Below are positions 9,222 to 17,423 of a stretch of 64,000 nucleotides of DNA, piece after piece (positions within the stretch are counted from its first letter, which is position 1; every line of letters starts with the position of its first letter). The DNA lies in the NCBI RefSeq assembly GCF_026626745.1, contig NZ_JAPNJW010000001.1, positions 3,642,001 through 3,706,000 of the forward strand, in the 5' to 3' direction. Below the pieces are notes generated by a model. The model was given only the letters and a program-made list of their open reading frames with translations. It was not told the origin of the DNA and did no database searches. The DNA is from Nannocystis sp. RBIL2. GTDB taxonomy: Bacteria; Myxococcota_A; Polyangia; Nannocystales; Nannocystaceae. A program made the position numbers and the translations under genes.

Positions 9222-9236
9222 TGAAAATGATATTCA
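9222..9236 (+). promoter_or_regulatory. Fur-box-like palindrome in an AT-rich promoter region
   Basis: TGAAAATGATATTCA is an imperfect 7-1-7 palindrome. It differs from the classical Fur half-sites at about three of fourteen positions. It lies in a strikingly AT-rich patch (about 9190-9255) and ends 31 nt before the ATG at 9268. Metal-responsive control of the three genes downstream is an inference from this match alone. Confidence 0.4.
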
Positions 9237-9267
9237 AAACCCATATCAATTAACACCGAGAGCACCC

Positions 9268-9516
9268 ATGCACCCCACACGCCCTTGTCAGCGGACTCGC
9301 CTCGCCACCAGCGCCATGGTCACGATCGACTCGTGCAGCTGCACGATGATCCACCTCAACGTCGGCGCCACCACCCTGCGCTTCACCCCCGAGGCGTTCG
9401 AGGGCGTGTCGGCGTTGATCCTCGAGGCGGTCGCCGAGCTGGCCGCGCGCCCGCCGAGCGACCACGACGGCGGTCTTCCGCTGCACCTGGGGCGGCGCGT
9501 GCGAGGTGAGGCGTGA
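9268..9516 (+). CDS. Small protein, first of a coupled three-gene operon
   Basis: Protein of 82 residues, function not recognised. A C-S-C motif is followed by I-H-L-N-V-G-A-T-T-L-R-F and an amphipathic helix (E-A-F-E-G-V-S-A-L-I-L-E-A-V-A-E-L). The layout resembles that of its downstream neighbour and, from memory, small proteins with a C-x-C...I-H-L...G...L-x-F pattern. The start is the ATG 31 nt after the Fur-like palindrome; the longer upstream frame runs through the AT-rich promoter patch and is unlikely. The stop overlaps the next gene's GTG, so translation is probably coupled. Confidence 0.6.
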   Translation: MHPTRPCQRTRLATSAMVTIDSCSCTMIHLNVGATTLRFTPEAFEGVSALILEAVAELAARPPSDHDGGLPLHLGRRVRGEA

Positions 9517-9740
9517 GCGGGCGGCCCGACCCGCTGCTGCTGGCCAGCGCGCCGGGTTACCGCGTCGAGCTCGCCCACGACGGCGTCGTCCACGTCCACG
9601 CCGGCCCGCTCAGCTTCCGCCTGGCGCGCGACGCCTGCGAGGCGCTGACCACCACCCTCGCGCGGGCGATGGTGCAGCTCGCGCGGACCTGTCCCAAACG
9701 ACCTGTCCTCGAGGTCGTGCCCGGCGGAGGCGAGGGGTGA
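9513..9740 (+). CDS. Small protein related in layout to its neighbour
   Basis: Protein of 75 residues starting with a GTG that overlaps the previous stop (GTGA). It has the same order of elements as the preceding protein: a V-H-V-H-A-G-P-L-S-F-R-L strand region, then a helix E-A-L-T-T-T-L-A-R-A-M. This suggests a diverged duplicate lacking the Cys pair. Its 3' end runs through a copy of the repeat family (CCTGTCCCAAACGACCTGTC, about 9690-9709), encoding C-P-K-R-P-V. Function unknown. Confidence 0.55.
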   Translation: MSGRPDPLLLASAPGYRVELAHDGVVHVHAGPLSFRLARDACEALTTTLARAMVQLARTCPKRPVLEVVPGGGEG

Positions 9741-10189
9741 CCGCCGGCTTCCCCGCCAGCGAGCCGCCCGAGGCCGGCGCGCTGCGGCTGGTGCTGGCGC
9801 TGGCGCTGACGCCCCGCGAGGCGGCCGGCCTGCTCGCGCGCGCCGGCGAGGTCGAGCGGCTGTGGCCCTCGGCCGTCGTCGCGGCGCTCGGCGACGCCGT
9901 CGCCGGCGACGAGCAGCTGTGGCGGGAGGTCACCGCGACCCTCGACGACCGGCTCGCGCCATGGCTCGCCGAGCTCGGCGGCCGACCCCTGCGCGACCTG
10001 CTCGCCCGCGTCTCCGGCGACGCCGACGTCGACGTCCCCGCGCTCGCGGCCCTGCTGTGGTCACTGGTCCGCCGCCGCCAGCGCGCCCTCGGCCCCCTGC
10101 TGGCCCACGTCGTCCGCGAGGTCGAGGGCCTGATCGTCGCCGACGCCGGCCGCCGCGCCCGCGACCTCCGCCGCGAAGCATCGGCCTGA
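9737..10189 (+). CDS. Helical protein, third gene of the coupled operon
   Basis: Protein of 150 residues starting at a GTG that shares the GTGA overlap with the previous stop. The sequence is Leu/Ala/Arg-rich, predicted almost entirely helical, with no signal peptide and no convincing membrane segment. I recognise no family. Tight coupling of the three genes implies a shared role, possibly under the Fur-like site upstream of the first one. Confidence 0.55.
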   Translation: MTAGFPASEPPEAGALRLVLALALTPREAAGLLARAGEVERLWPSAVVAALGDAVAGDEQLWREVTATLDDRLAPWLAELGGRPLRDLLARVSGDADVDVPALAALLWSLVRRRQRALGPLLAHVVREVEGLIVADAGRRARDLRREASA

Positions 10190-10261
10190 CCTATCCGCTA
10201 GCTCGAGGACCCTCATCGTCGCCTGCGTGCGCAGTCGCGGGGCCCTCAGAACTGGCGGGTC

Positions 10262-10346
10262 TCCTCGACCGGACATGTTCTTTCGCTCCTGGACGAAAGA
10301 ACATTGTCCTTTGGACATGCTCCAGAAGACATGCTCCCGGGACAGC
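10262..10346. terminator. Hairpin and repeat cluster between convergent genes
   Basis: An 11-bp perfect stem (10275-10285 with 10294-10304; arms ATGTTCTTTCG and CGAAAGAACAT) has an 8-nt loop. It is flanked by GGACATG copies at 10271, 10313 and 10328. It lies between the operon ending at 10189 and the zinc-ribbon gene ending at 10407 on the other strand, so it could stop transcription from both sides. Confidence 0.5.
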
Positions 10347-10406
10347 TTCGTCGACGGCGGCTCGGCTCGCCGCCCGCGGTCGCCCGGGTCGCGCGGCCGG
10401 CTCGGC

Positions 10407-10853
10407 CTAGTTCCTGCCCGAGGTGCTCGTCGTCGCCCCGGTGTCGGTGCCCGTGCTCGCCGTGCCGGTCTCGGGCTCGTCGGTGGTCGTCCCCGTCGTC
10501 TCGTCCGTGGTCGTCGTCCCGGTCGACGTCGAGGTCGTCGGCGTCCCGGTCGTCGGCGCCCCGGTCGTCTCGCCGGTGGTCGTGCCGGTGCTCGTGCTCG
10601 TGTCGGTCTCGGTCCCGCTGCCGGTGCTGAGCGGCGGCTGGAACGAGTCCGATTCGGTCGCCGGCACCCCGTAGACGGCGGTCACCAGGCAGCCGGTCAG
10701 GGTCAGGCCGGAGACCAGCAGCGCGGCGGTGCAGAGCAGGCCTGTCCCTTCGGACAGGCTCACATCGCAGTGCGGGCAGCGGCCGGAGCCGGCCCGCAGC
10801 AGCTCGCCGCAGGCGGAACAGGGGACCAATCGAGACGAGGGCAACAAGGTCAT
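10407..10853 (-). CDS. Zinc-ribbon membrane/lipoprotein with Thr-rich tail
   Basis: Protein of 148 residues. A zinc ribbon (C-S-A-C-G then C-P-H-C) lies within the first 35 residues. A hydrophobic stretch ends L-T-G-C, which could be a membrane anchor or a lipobox, and a Thr/Gly/Ser/Glu tail of about 95 residues follows. The start has a GAGGAG Shine-Dalgarno site 7 nt upstream and follows the GpsA-like stop by 4 nt, so it is the last gene of a three-gene operon. The segment S-L-S-E-G-T-G-L is encoded by a perfect copy of the palindrome CCTGTCC-CTTC-GGACAGG (10741-10758). Function unknown. Confidence 0.65.
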   Translation of the reverse strand: MTLLPSSRLVPCSACGELLRAGSGRCPHCDVSLSEGTGLLCTAALLVSGLTLTGCLVTAVYGVPATESDSFQPPLSTGSGTETDTSTSTGTTTGETTGAPTTGTPTTSTSTGTTTTDETTGTTTDEPETGTASTGTDTGATTSTSGRN

Positions 10854-10857
10854 GACA

Positions 10858-11799
10858 TCACTCCTCACCGGCCTCGCGCGACATCAACGCAGCGACGGCC
10901 TCGCCCGCGGGGATCTCGCGCGCGAACGCGGCGGCGCACAGCGTGATCACGGGCGCGTACAGCTTGACCCGGCGGGTGTAGGCGGCGATCCGGCCGGCGC
11001 TCTCGAGGCCCTCGAAGTAAGTGCCGCCGATCGACCCGATCTGCTCGAGCGGCTGGTTCTCCGCGATCGCCCGCCCGATCGCCAGCTCGGGCCGGTCGTC
11101 GCCGGCCACCGCCGCCATCAGGTCGCCGAAGCCGGCCAGGCCCATGAACGTCTCGTGCTTGCCGCCGAGCGCCACGCCGATCCGCGCCGCCTCGGCCATC
11201 GCCCGCGTCGCCAGCATCGCCTGCGCCGCCGGCCCGAGCCCGTGGCCCTGGGCGAAGCCGATCGCGGTGGCGAACAGGCCCACCGACGTCGACGCGAACT
11301 CGGCCCCAGTGACGTCGTCGGTGCTGTAGAGCCGCACCGCCGGCCCGCCGATCGCCTCGCGCACCGCCGCCCGCACCTCGGGGAAGCGGCTGGCGACCAC
11401 GCCCCCGCTCGGCGCGCCGGTCAGCAGCGCGTCGGCCACCAGCGGCCCGGCCAGCGCGCCGACCCGACGACACGGCGTCTCGCTGCGCAGCACCTGGGTC
11501 AGGCCGTGCAGGTCGTCGCCGACCACGCCGCGCGAGATGTGGACCAGGAAGTGCCCGCCGTCGAGGTGCACGCCGAGCTCGCGGGCGATGCTGGCGACGT
11601 ACGGCGACGGCACTGCGAAGAAGATCAGCTCGGCCTCGGCGAGCGCGGCTGGCCCGGAGACCAGGTCGATGTGGTCGGTGCCGGCGCGCTGCGGCCGGCG
11701 GCTCCACAGCAGCGCCTGACGCCCGGCCCGCTCGACCGCGTGCGCGAGGCCCCAGCCGAAGTTTCCGCCTCCGATGATCCCGACCGGCGGCGCGCTCAT
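10858..11799 (-). CDS. GpsA-like protein with altered active site
   Basis: Protein of 313 residues similar along its length to NAD(P)-dependent glycerol-3-phosphate dehydrogenase. The N-terminal Rossmann motif is G-G-G-N-F-G. The C-terminal domain keeps the family segment G-V-A-L-G-G-K-x-E-T-F-M-G-L-A-G-F-G-D-L. Catalytic positions differ. The Lys of the usual L-K-N motif aligns with Val173, the Lys of the T-K-G motif is Arg90 (S-R-G), and the S-R-N-R motif is replaced by D-D-R-P. Its start overlaps the acyltransferase stop by 4 nt (ATGA). Coupling with a G3P acyltransferase suggests a role in phospholipid precursor supply or control, but enzymatic activity is doubtful. Confidence 0.75.
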   Translation of the reverse strand: MSAPPVGIIGGGNFGWGLAHAVERAGRQALLWSRRPQRAGTDHIDLVSGPAALAEAELIFFAVPSPYVASIARELGVHLDGGHFLVHISRGVVGDDLHGLTQVLRSETPCRRVGALAGPLVADALLTGAPSGGVVASRFPEVRAAVREAIGGPAVRLYSTDDVTGAEFASTSVGLFATAIGFAQGHGLGPAAQAMLATRAMAEAARIGVALGGKHETFMGLAGFGDLMAAVAGDDRPELAIGRAIAENQPLEQIGSIGGTYFEGLESAGRIAAYTRRVKLYAPVITLCAAAFAREIPAGEAVAALMSREAGEE

Positions 11800-13508
11800 G
11801 CCTTGCCTCCCTGGTTGACGATGCTGCGCGCGGCGGCCAGCGTCTCCTCGGTCGCCAGCTCCTCGGCCCACGGCAGCAGGCGGTTCTGATAGAACAGAAG
11901 CAGGTTCGGATCTTCGAGGAGCACGTCGTCGCCGACCTCGCGCGCGACGACCTTGGTGTGGTAGTCGCGCCACGCCGACAGCGCCTCGGAAACGATCCGC
12001 TCTGGCGACTGCGAGCGCAGCACCGGCCCGACGTGGACCCGCCCCTCGGCCTCGGCCTGCAGCAGGCGGTCGCGCGCCTCGGCGACCTCGCGCACCAGCT
12101 GCTCGCGCGGCATCGCCACCTCGCCGCGCCGACGCTGACGGCTGAACAGGTCGAGCTCGGGCGTCGCCCACACGAGGTAGCGGTAGAGCACGTGCGCGAC
12201 CAGCTGCGTCCAGATGATCACCGTCTCGCGCTGATAGGCCTGGGCGATCGCGTCGCCGAGCTCGCGGGTGTAGCCGGCGTCGCGCGCCGGGTCGACGCTC
12301 GGCACGCCGCGGCGGCTGACGTAGGAGCCGGGGTCGACGGGCTTGCCCGAGGGGGAGATCGATCTCCCCTCGTCGTCGACGGGGTTGCAGAACGGGTCCA
12401 TCGCGTCGCCGAAGCGGACCACCAGCGCCGAGCGCAGCGTGACCAGCTTGGTCATGAACGCGTAGATCCGGTCGACCCGCGAGAACTCGTCGTCGTCGAT
12501 GATGTAGCGGGCCGCGCCCGCGCCCTTGAGGTGGTCCTCGATCAGCGTCTCGGCCTCGAGCACCAGCGCGTAGTTCAAGGTCGCCGGCACGAAGAACACC
12601 GGGCGGTGGAGGCCGTGGGTCTGGTTGCGCGAGAACGCCTCGACCGCGGTGCCGGCCAGGCCGAGCTTGAGCCGGCGCTCGATCACCCCCGAGCGCGAGC
12701 GCGTGCCGCCGGGGAAGAACAGCGAGTGATAGCCGCGCTCGATCATCAGGCACGAGTAGGTCTTCAGCGCCTCCTTGTAGAGGAGCGCCGAGACCCGCCG
12801 GTCGACGCGGTAGGCGCCGAGGTTGTGCATGAAGAAGCTGATCAGCGGGTTCGAGAAAAGATTTTTGCCGGCACCGTAGACCACCGGCGGCAGGTTGGCG
12901 CGCAGCAACACGTAGCCGAGCGCGACCGAGTCGAGGTTCGACGAGTGGGTCGGGACCAGCACCAGCGTGCCGATCTGGGCCAACCGGCGCAGCTTGTCGA
13001 TCGGACCCTCGGCGGAGATCAGCGCGTCGAGCTGGCTGAAGCCGCCGGCCAACAGCTGGGTCGGCAGGCCCATCGGGTTCATCACCGCAGTCAGCACGCC
13101 GGGGATCAGGCGCGTCGCCAGCTTGTAGACCCGCGTGTCGAAGTTGCCGGCGATGTCCTCGGTCATGACGCGGCCGATCGCCCGCAGGCTCTCCGTCCGC
13201 TCCTCGTCCGACATCTTGCCGAGGCGCTTGACCAGCCGGCGCCACGAGCCGAGCGCCTGATCGGCCTCGGCGTCGCCCTGCGCCGAGAGCCGGCGGATCT
13301 CGGCGTGGCCGGCCTCGTTGAGCGCGTACAGCAGCTTCTTCGGATCGGCCGCGAAGTGCTGCTCGACGCGCCTTACCACCTCGGCGATGATCTGCTCGCG
13401 CTCGCTGTTGAAGCGGAAGATCTGCGGGTCACCCGGCTGCGGTTTCGGCCCGAGGACGGCCGGCAGACGCAGCGGACGGGTCAGCAGGCGATGCACGAAC
13501 GAGCGCAT
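11796..13508 (-). CDS. PlsB-type glycerol-3-phosphate acyltransferase
   Basis: Protein of about 570 residues. Acyltransferase motif I is H-S-S-N-L-D (about residues 188-193), motif III F-P-G-G-T-R-S-R (about 266-273), and motif IV lies around F-V-P-A-T-L-N-Y. This spacing and size fit the PlsB/GPAT branch, which acylates glycerol-3-phosphate at the first step of phospholipid synthesis. The GpsA-like gene follows with a 4-nt overlap. Two other in-frame ATGs exist at 13544 and 13523. I chose 13508 because it begins the basic M-R-S-F-V-H-R-L-L segment, but no clear ribosome site decides it. Confidence 0.82.
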   Translation of the reverse strand: MRSFVHRLLTRPLRLPAVLGPKPQPGDPQIFRFNSEREQIIAEVVRRVEQHFAADPKKLLYALNEAGHAEIRRLSAQGDAEADQALGSWRRLVKRLGKMSDEERTESLRAIGRVMTEDIAGNFDTRVYKLATRLIPGVLTAVMNPMGLPTQLLAGGFSQLDALISAEGPIDKLRRLAQIGTLVLVPTHSSNLDSVALGYVLLRANLPPVVYGAGKNLFSNPLISFFMHNLGAYRVDRRVSALLYKEALKTYSCLMIERGYHSLFFPGGTRSRSGVIERRLKLGLAGTAVEAFSRNQTHGLHRPVFFVPATLNYALVLEAETLIEDHLKGAGAARYIIDDDEFSRVDRIYAFMTKLVTLRSALVVRFGDAMDPFCNPVDDEGRSISPSGKPVDPGSYVSRRGVPSVDPARDAGYTRELGDAIAQAYQRETVIIWTQLVAHVLYRYLVWATPELDLFSRQRRRGEVAMPREQLVREVAEARDRLLQAEAEGRVHVGPVLRSQSPERIVSEALSAWRDYHTKVVAREVGDDVLLEDPNLLLFYQNRLLPWAEELATEETLAAARSIVNQGGKA

Positions 13509-13601
13509 GGGCCGGGCGAGCATAGCCGGCCCGCGGCGCCGCAACTACTCCCTCGGCGACCGATCGACTCGCGGGCGCGCGCCGCCGCGAGCGCGGCGCC
13601 T

Positions 13602-13937
13602 TCACCTCGAGGCGAGCGGCTCGCAGAACAGCGAGTAGGTCTCGTTGGTGTAGCCGGGATCGCACACGCAGGTCGGCTTGGCGTCGACGGGCACGCACTG
13701 GCCGGCCTCGCCGCAGAAGATCCCGCGGCACACGTTGAACTTGTCGTAGCAATAATCGCCGTCCGGCTCGCACACGCTGGTCGGCTCGTTGCACAGCCCG
13801 CCGGGCGCGCAAAAGCCTCCGGGCGAGCCCGGCGGCGGCTCCTTGGGACCCGGACCCTCGTAGCACGCACCGCCGAGCAGCGCGCCCAGCAGCGCCATGC
13901 CCAACCACTCGCGAACTCCGTGGCGGCCTGTCGTCAC
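13602..13937 (-). CDS. Cys-rich lipoprotein with EGF-like motif
   Basis: Protein of 111 residues. With the GTG start, the leader has Arg residues, then M-A-L-L-G-A-L-L-G-G-A-C, a plausible lipobox. Eleven cysteines follow in the mature part, including an EGF-like pattern C-G-E-A-G-Q-C...C-V-C-D-P-G-Y. An ATG at 13898 is an alternative start but leaves almost no n-region. Probably a small surface lipoprotein; function unknown. Confidence 0.6.
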   Translation of the reverse strand: MTTGRHGVREWLGMALLGALLGGACYEGPGPKEPPPGSPGGFCAPGGLCNEPTSVCEPDGDYCYDKFNVCRGIFCGEAGQCVPVDAKPTCVCDPGYTNETYSLFCEPLASR

Positions 13938-14145
13938 CCGGTCACCGTAGCCGCAAAACCGCGCGCAAGGGAAGACCGGCGACGACGGAGCCCACGAACA
14001 AGGACTGCCTGCAGCCGGGCCTCGGGGCCAGGTCGAACCACTGCGGCACCCAGACCCCGCCAAGAAATTCTCCGGTCCGCGCACGCCTCGCGGGACCGGG
14101 GTTTCGCGCCCCGGGCGCGCTGTTTTCCTCTGCCGCCGGCCCTGG

Positions 14146-14151
14146 TACCGT
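14146..14151 (+). promoter_or_regulatory. -10-like hexamer close to start
   Basis: TACCGT lies 7 nt before the ATG at 14159, matching the spacing seen upstream of several other genes here. No convincing -35 box is present. Confidence 0.3.
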
Positions 14152-14158
14152 GCCCGGG

Positions 14159-15070
14159 ATGATCGCGTACTCGACCCCGGCAAGGCGGCCTGTCCCGCAG
14201 CTCGCGGCGGCCCTGCTCGCCGTCACGCTCCCGATCACCACCCTGCCGCTGCCGGCGCAGGCCGCCGGGGACGTCACGCCGGCCAGCGCCTCGGGCGTGC
14301 GCAAGACCGTGCAAGATCGCGCAAAGCCGATGCTGAGCAGCGACCCCGGCGGCGCCGCCGAGCTGCTCCGCACCGAGGCCAAGAAGACCAGCGACCCGAT
14401 CCTCTTCATCGACGCCGGCGAGGCCTTCCTCGCCGAGGGCGTCGCCGAGCGCGACAAGGCCGCGCTCGAGCAGGCGATCGAGCAGGCCTCGATCGGCATG
14501 GACATCGCGGCCTTCCAGCAGGACCCGCGCTGCGACCCGGCCTGGCAGCACCTCGACGCCGGCGATTACGACCGCGAGATGGCCCGCGCCAAGAAGGTCG
14601 TCGAGGACAGCGAGAAGGCGATCGCCGACCTCGACAAGCCGGTCGAGGCGCCGCCGCCGAAGGAAGAGCCGAAGCAGGAGAAGGGCACCCCGCGCGACGG
14701 CCGCGGCCTCATCGCCGGCGGCTCGCTGCTCACTGTGGTCGGCGTCGGCGGCCTGGCGATGATCGGCGCCGGCCTCGCGCTCAGCAACAAGGCGCAGAAG
14801 GACGTCGACGCCCTCGACCCCTCGGCGATCGACTTCGACGCCCAGTTCGCCGACATCGACAAGAAGGGCAAGACCGCCAACGTGGTCGCCTACGCCGGCA
14901 TCGGCGTGGCCGCCGTCGGCCTCGCCGCCGGCATCGCCCTGCTCGTCCTCGGCGTCAAGAAGCGCAAGGCCTACCGGGCCGAGCACGGCGCCAGCGAGAC
15001 GGCCCGCGTCCACGTCGCCCCCGCGCTCGGCTACGGCTACGGCGGCCTCTCCCTCGGCGGTCGCTTCTGA
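14159..15070 (+). CDS. Exported protein with two membrane segments, unknown
   Basis: Protein of 303 residues. The signal peptide ends near P-A-Q-A-A-G. A helical periplasmic region (residues about 45-165) ends in a Pro/Glu/Lys hinge. Two Gly/Ala-rich membrane spans follow (about 183-210 and 240-265), separated by about 30 residues, with a short basic segment after them. Such exported helical proteins with a C-terminal hairpin are common in myxobacteria. The next gene, 38 nt downstream on the same strand, encodes a PEGA-like protein, so the two may form an envelope unit. Function unknown. Confidence 0.68.
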   Translation: MIAYSTPARRPVPQLAAALLAVTLPITTLPLPAQAAGDVTPASASGVRKTVQDRAKPMLSSDPGGAAELLRTEAKKTSDPILFIDAGEAFLAEGVAERDKAALEQAIEQASIGMDIAAFQQDPRCDPAWQHLDAGDYDREMARAKKVVEDSEKAIADLDKPVEAPPPKEEPKQEKGTPRDGRGLIAGGSLLTVVGVGGLAMIGAGLALSNKAQKDVDALDPSAIDFDAQFADIDKKGKTANVVAYAGIGVAAVGLAAGIALLVLGVKKRKAYRAEHGASETARVHVAPALGYGYGGLSLGGRF

Positions 15071-15108
15071 CCTTCAGGACATTCCCCTTCGACCAGGAAC
15101 TTTCGGCC

Positions 15109-15507
15109 ATGTCCCTCCGCACACCCGCCGTCCTGACCGCCCTCGCCCTCGCCCTCGCCCTCGGCGCCGCCGCCCCGGCCCGCGCCGCCGCCGCCGCCTG
15201 CTCCGACGCCAGCGGCGTGTGCCTGTCCGACGACAAGGCCAAGTGGGAGCCCGACACCTCGCTGTCGACCAAGCAACTCAAGGCCAAGCGCAAGGGCCCC
15301 GCCTGCAAGGTCGCGTTCGAGATCGACGGCGGCCGCGGCAGCGTGTTCGTCAACGGCCGCTACGCCGGCACCGCCCCCGACGCCAACCTGTCGCTCCTGC
15401 CCGGCAAGCACGACATCCAGGTCCGCGACGGCCAGAAGATCCTCGCCGAGGGCGTGCTCACCGTGCCCAAGGCCGGCAGCCTCCAGGTCACCGTCCGCCA
15501 CGGCTGA
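15109..15507 (+). CDS. Periplasmic PEGA-like domain protein
   Basis: Protein of 132 residues with an Ala/Leu-rich signal peptide ending near A-R-A-A-A. The C-terminal half resembles a PEGA-type beta domain: G-S-V-F-V-N-G-R-Y-A-G-T-A-P, then L-L-P-G-K-H-D-I-Q-V. The ATG itself lies inside a repeat-family sequence (GGCCATGTCCCTCC). AGGAA 9 nt upstream may serve as ribosome site. PEGA domains are short surface or periplasmic modules of unclear binding role. Confidence 0.68.
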   Translation: MSLRTPAVLTALALALALGAAAPARAAAAACSDASGVCLSDDKAKWEPDTSLSTKQLKAKRKGPACKVAFEIDGGRGSVFVNGRYAGTAPDANLSLLPGKHDIQVRDGQKILAEGVLTVPKAGSLQVTVRHG

Positions 15508-15510
15508 GCC

Positions 15511-15532
15511 GACCTGGCCTCACGGACAGGTC
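15511..15532. repeat. Palindrome between convergent genes
   Basis: GACCTG and CAGGTC arms are separated by 10 nt, directly after the PEGA gene and before the convergent PI-PLC gene end. It belongs to the CCTGTCC-type family and is a weak terminator candidate. Confidence 0.35.
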
Positions 15533-15607
15533 CCGCTCGCCCGACTCCTGCCCGCGCTTCGCCGTTGACCTGTCCGCTCGGCCAGCCTCGCCCGCGTGCC
15601 GACGCAG

Positions 15608-16627
15608 TCACACCCCGTTGATCGCGTCGACCACCGCGAACAGGTCGCCGCGCTCGTAGTAGTCGACCGCGACGAAGTTGGGGAAGTCGCCGCTCGCCTG
15701 CATGCACTCGACCACGCGCGCGTGCAGGACCTCGTAGGTGTTGACCTCGATCGCGTTCATCTCGCTCGGCAGGTCGAGCACGCTGTTGACCCAGTGGTTG
15801 ACGAGGAACAGCGGGTTGTCGGCGTCGCCGCGGTTCAGCGCGCACGAGAAGTCCTCCGCGCTCATGTACGAGTAGGGCGTGTCCCACGCGAGGTCCCACA
15901 GGTGGTGGTACCACGCGGGAGGCGGCCCGCCCTGCTCGGCGGTGACGACCAGGCGGGTGTCGGCCGCGATCATCTCCTCGAGCGTCGGGAACGGCCCGCC
16001 CGCGTACACGAACACTTTGTCCTCGAGCCCCAGCGCCGCGTAGTCGGCCGCGATCGCCTCGACCTCGGCGGAGTCCTCGTAGAGGATCGTGACGACCTCG
16101 CGCGGGTTGTCGGCCAGGAACGCCGCGATGTCGCCGAGCACCTCGACGTGGGGCGTCTGGCCGTACGTGCAGGAGCCGTGGCACAGCGCCGTCGCGCCGT
16201 CCTCGACGCGGACGTCGAGCATCAGCGCGCGCACCCCGTCGGCGAGCTGGACCGCGACGGTGCGCCGCTGATTGGCGACGAGCTGCGTGAACCCGGCGTC
16301 CTGCGCCGAGTAGCTGTTGTGCGTGCACGGATAGGCGACCTCGTCGTAGCGGCGCGCGCACAGGGCCACGTGGCCGTTGCACGCCAGCGCCGGGTCCTCG
16401 GTGGTCGATCCGCCGGTGACCTCGGTGGTCGCCTCGGTCGGCGATCCGCCAGTCCCTGTCGACGTAGTCACATCGGTGGTCGACGCGCTCGCGCCCTCCC
16501 CGCTGGAGCCGGAGGTGGTCGTGCTCGCCGTCGAACTCTCACCTGCGTCGGAGTCGGTGGCCGAGGTCGCCGACTCGCCGGGACAGGCGACCAGCAGAAG
16601 GAGGACGAGCGGCGATCGTGGGCTCAC
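15608..16627 (-). CDS. PI-PLC-like phosphodiesterase lipoprotein
   Basis: Lipoprotein of 339 residues. The GTG start gives a short leader with lipobox L-V-A-C, then about 75 residues of Thr/Ser/Gly linker. The rest resembles the X domain of bacterial phosphatidylinositol phospholipase C: T-H-N-S-Y carrying the first catalytic His, L-D-V-R carrying the Asp and Arg, and L-C-H-G carrying the second His. The usual Asp beside the first His is Asn. These enzymes cleave phosphoinositides or related phosphodiesters outside the cell. A longer ATG start at 16663 is possible. TATCCT sits 6 nt before the GTG. Confidence 0.75.
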   Translation of the reverse strand: MSPRSPLVLLLLVACPGESATSATDSDAGESSTASTTTSGSSGEGASASTTDVTTSTGTGGSPTEATTEVTGGSTTEDPALACNGHVALCARRYDEVAYPCTHNSYSAQDAGFTQLVANQRRTVAVQLADGVRALMLDVRVEDGATALCHGSCTYGQTPHVEVLGDIAAFLADNPREVVTILYEDSAEVEAIAADYAALGLEDKVFVYAGGPFPTLEEMIAADTRLVVTAEQGGPPPAWYHHLWDLAWDTPYSYMSAEDFSCALNRGDADNPLFLVNHWVNSVLDLPSEMNAIEVNTYEVLHARVVECMQASGDFPNFVAVDYYERGDLFAVVDAINGV

Positions 16628-16633
16628 CGGCGC

Positions 16634-16639
16634 AGGATA
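16634..16639 (-). promoter_or_regulatory. -10-like hexamer close to start
   Basis: TATCCT on the minus strand lies 6 nt before the GTG at 16627, consistent with a leaderless message. No good -35 box is visible. Confidence 0.3.
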
Positions 16640-16716
16640 TCCGACGCCCGCCGATCGCTGCACCGCGCGGGCTCGCCCGTCGCAGGCCCTCGCGACAGTG
16701 ATACGCTGGGGTCACG

Positions 16717-17364
16717 ATGATGAAAGCCTTCCCCTCGCCTACCGACCTCGCCCCCCGTCACGCCCTCGCCGCCGACCTGACGCTCGGCTGCGCCGTGGGG
16801 ACCCTGTTCGGCCTGCTCGTGGGCCTTTCGGGCTCGACCGCCGTGGCCGCGATCGCTGCGGTGGCGACCGCCCTCGCCGGCTCCGTCGTGGTGCTCCGCG
16901 GCTCCGAGACCGCCATCCGCCCCGCCCGCGCCGGCGCCCTCGCCGTGGCCGCGATCGCCAGCCTGGTCTTCGGGACATGGCTTCAGCGCCATGACGCCCT
17001 CGGCCCGACCCCCGCCGAAGACGTCGCCGCCTGGCAGGCCGCGGGCCTGAGCAAGCGCGACGCGCAGGTCGTCACCGCCGGCATGTGGACCGGCTCCGCG
17101 CTGCAGATGGCGCCCGCCGCCCCGGCCGCCAAGGCCGTCGACAAGAGCAAGCTGACCCCCGCGAAGCGCATGGCCAAGCGCTCGGCCGAGCAGTACTGCG
17201 CCGACCTCGAGCGCCGCAAGTACACGCCCGCCGAGGAGCTCAACTCGTGGAAGATGCGCGGCGACTCGTGGCGGCAGGCCGCCAAGTTCGTCGAGACCCT
17301 GCCGTGCAGCGTGCGCCTCAAGACGATGAACGAGCTGCGCGCGCTCGCCTGCGGCCGCCACTGA
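16717..17364 (+). CDS. Membrane protein of unknown function
   Basis: Protein of 215 residues. Three hydrophobic spans in the first 90 residues (about 20-42, 44-60, 72-88) are followed by a soluble, Lys/Arg-rich C-terminal region with three cysteines. The start ATG is followed at once by a second ATG. Divergent from the PI-PLC gene with an 89-nt gap; TACGCT lies 9 nt upstream. No family recognised. Confidence 0.6.
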   Translation: MMKAFPSPTDLAPRHALAADLTLGCAVGTLFGLLVGLSGSTAVAAIAAVATALAGSVVVLRGSETAIRPARAGALAVAAIASLVFGTWLQRHDALGPTPAEDVAAWQAAGLSKRDAQVVTAGMWTGSALQMAPAAPAAKAVDKSKLTPAKRMAKRSAEQYCADLERRKYTPAEELNSWKMRGDSWRQAAKFVETLPCSVRLKTMNELRALACGRH

Positions 17365-17406
17365 TCGAACGGCGCGCGCCGACCCCGGCCGCACCGCCAC
17401 GAACCC

Positions 17407-17423
17407 GCGAGCTTCGAGCTCGC
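17407..17423. terminator. Possible bidirectional terminator hairpin
   Basis: GCGAGCT and AGCTCGC form a 7-bp stem over the loop TCG. It lies 43 nt after the membrane-protein stop and ahead of the convergent VWA gene. No T-run is present, so this is weak. The remaining 17424-17591 shows no gene. Confidence 0.3.
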
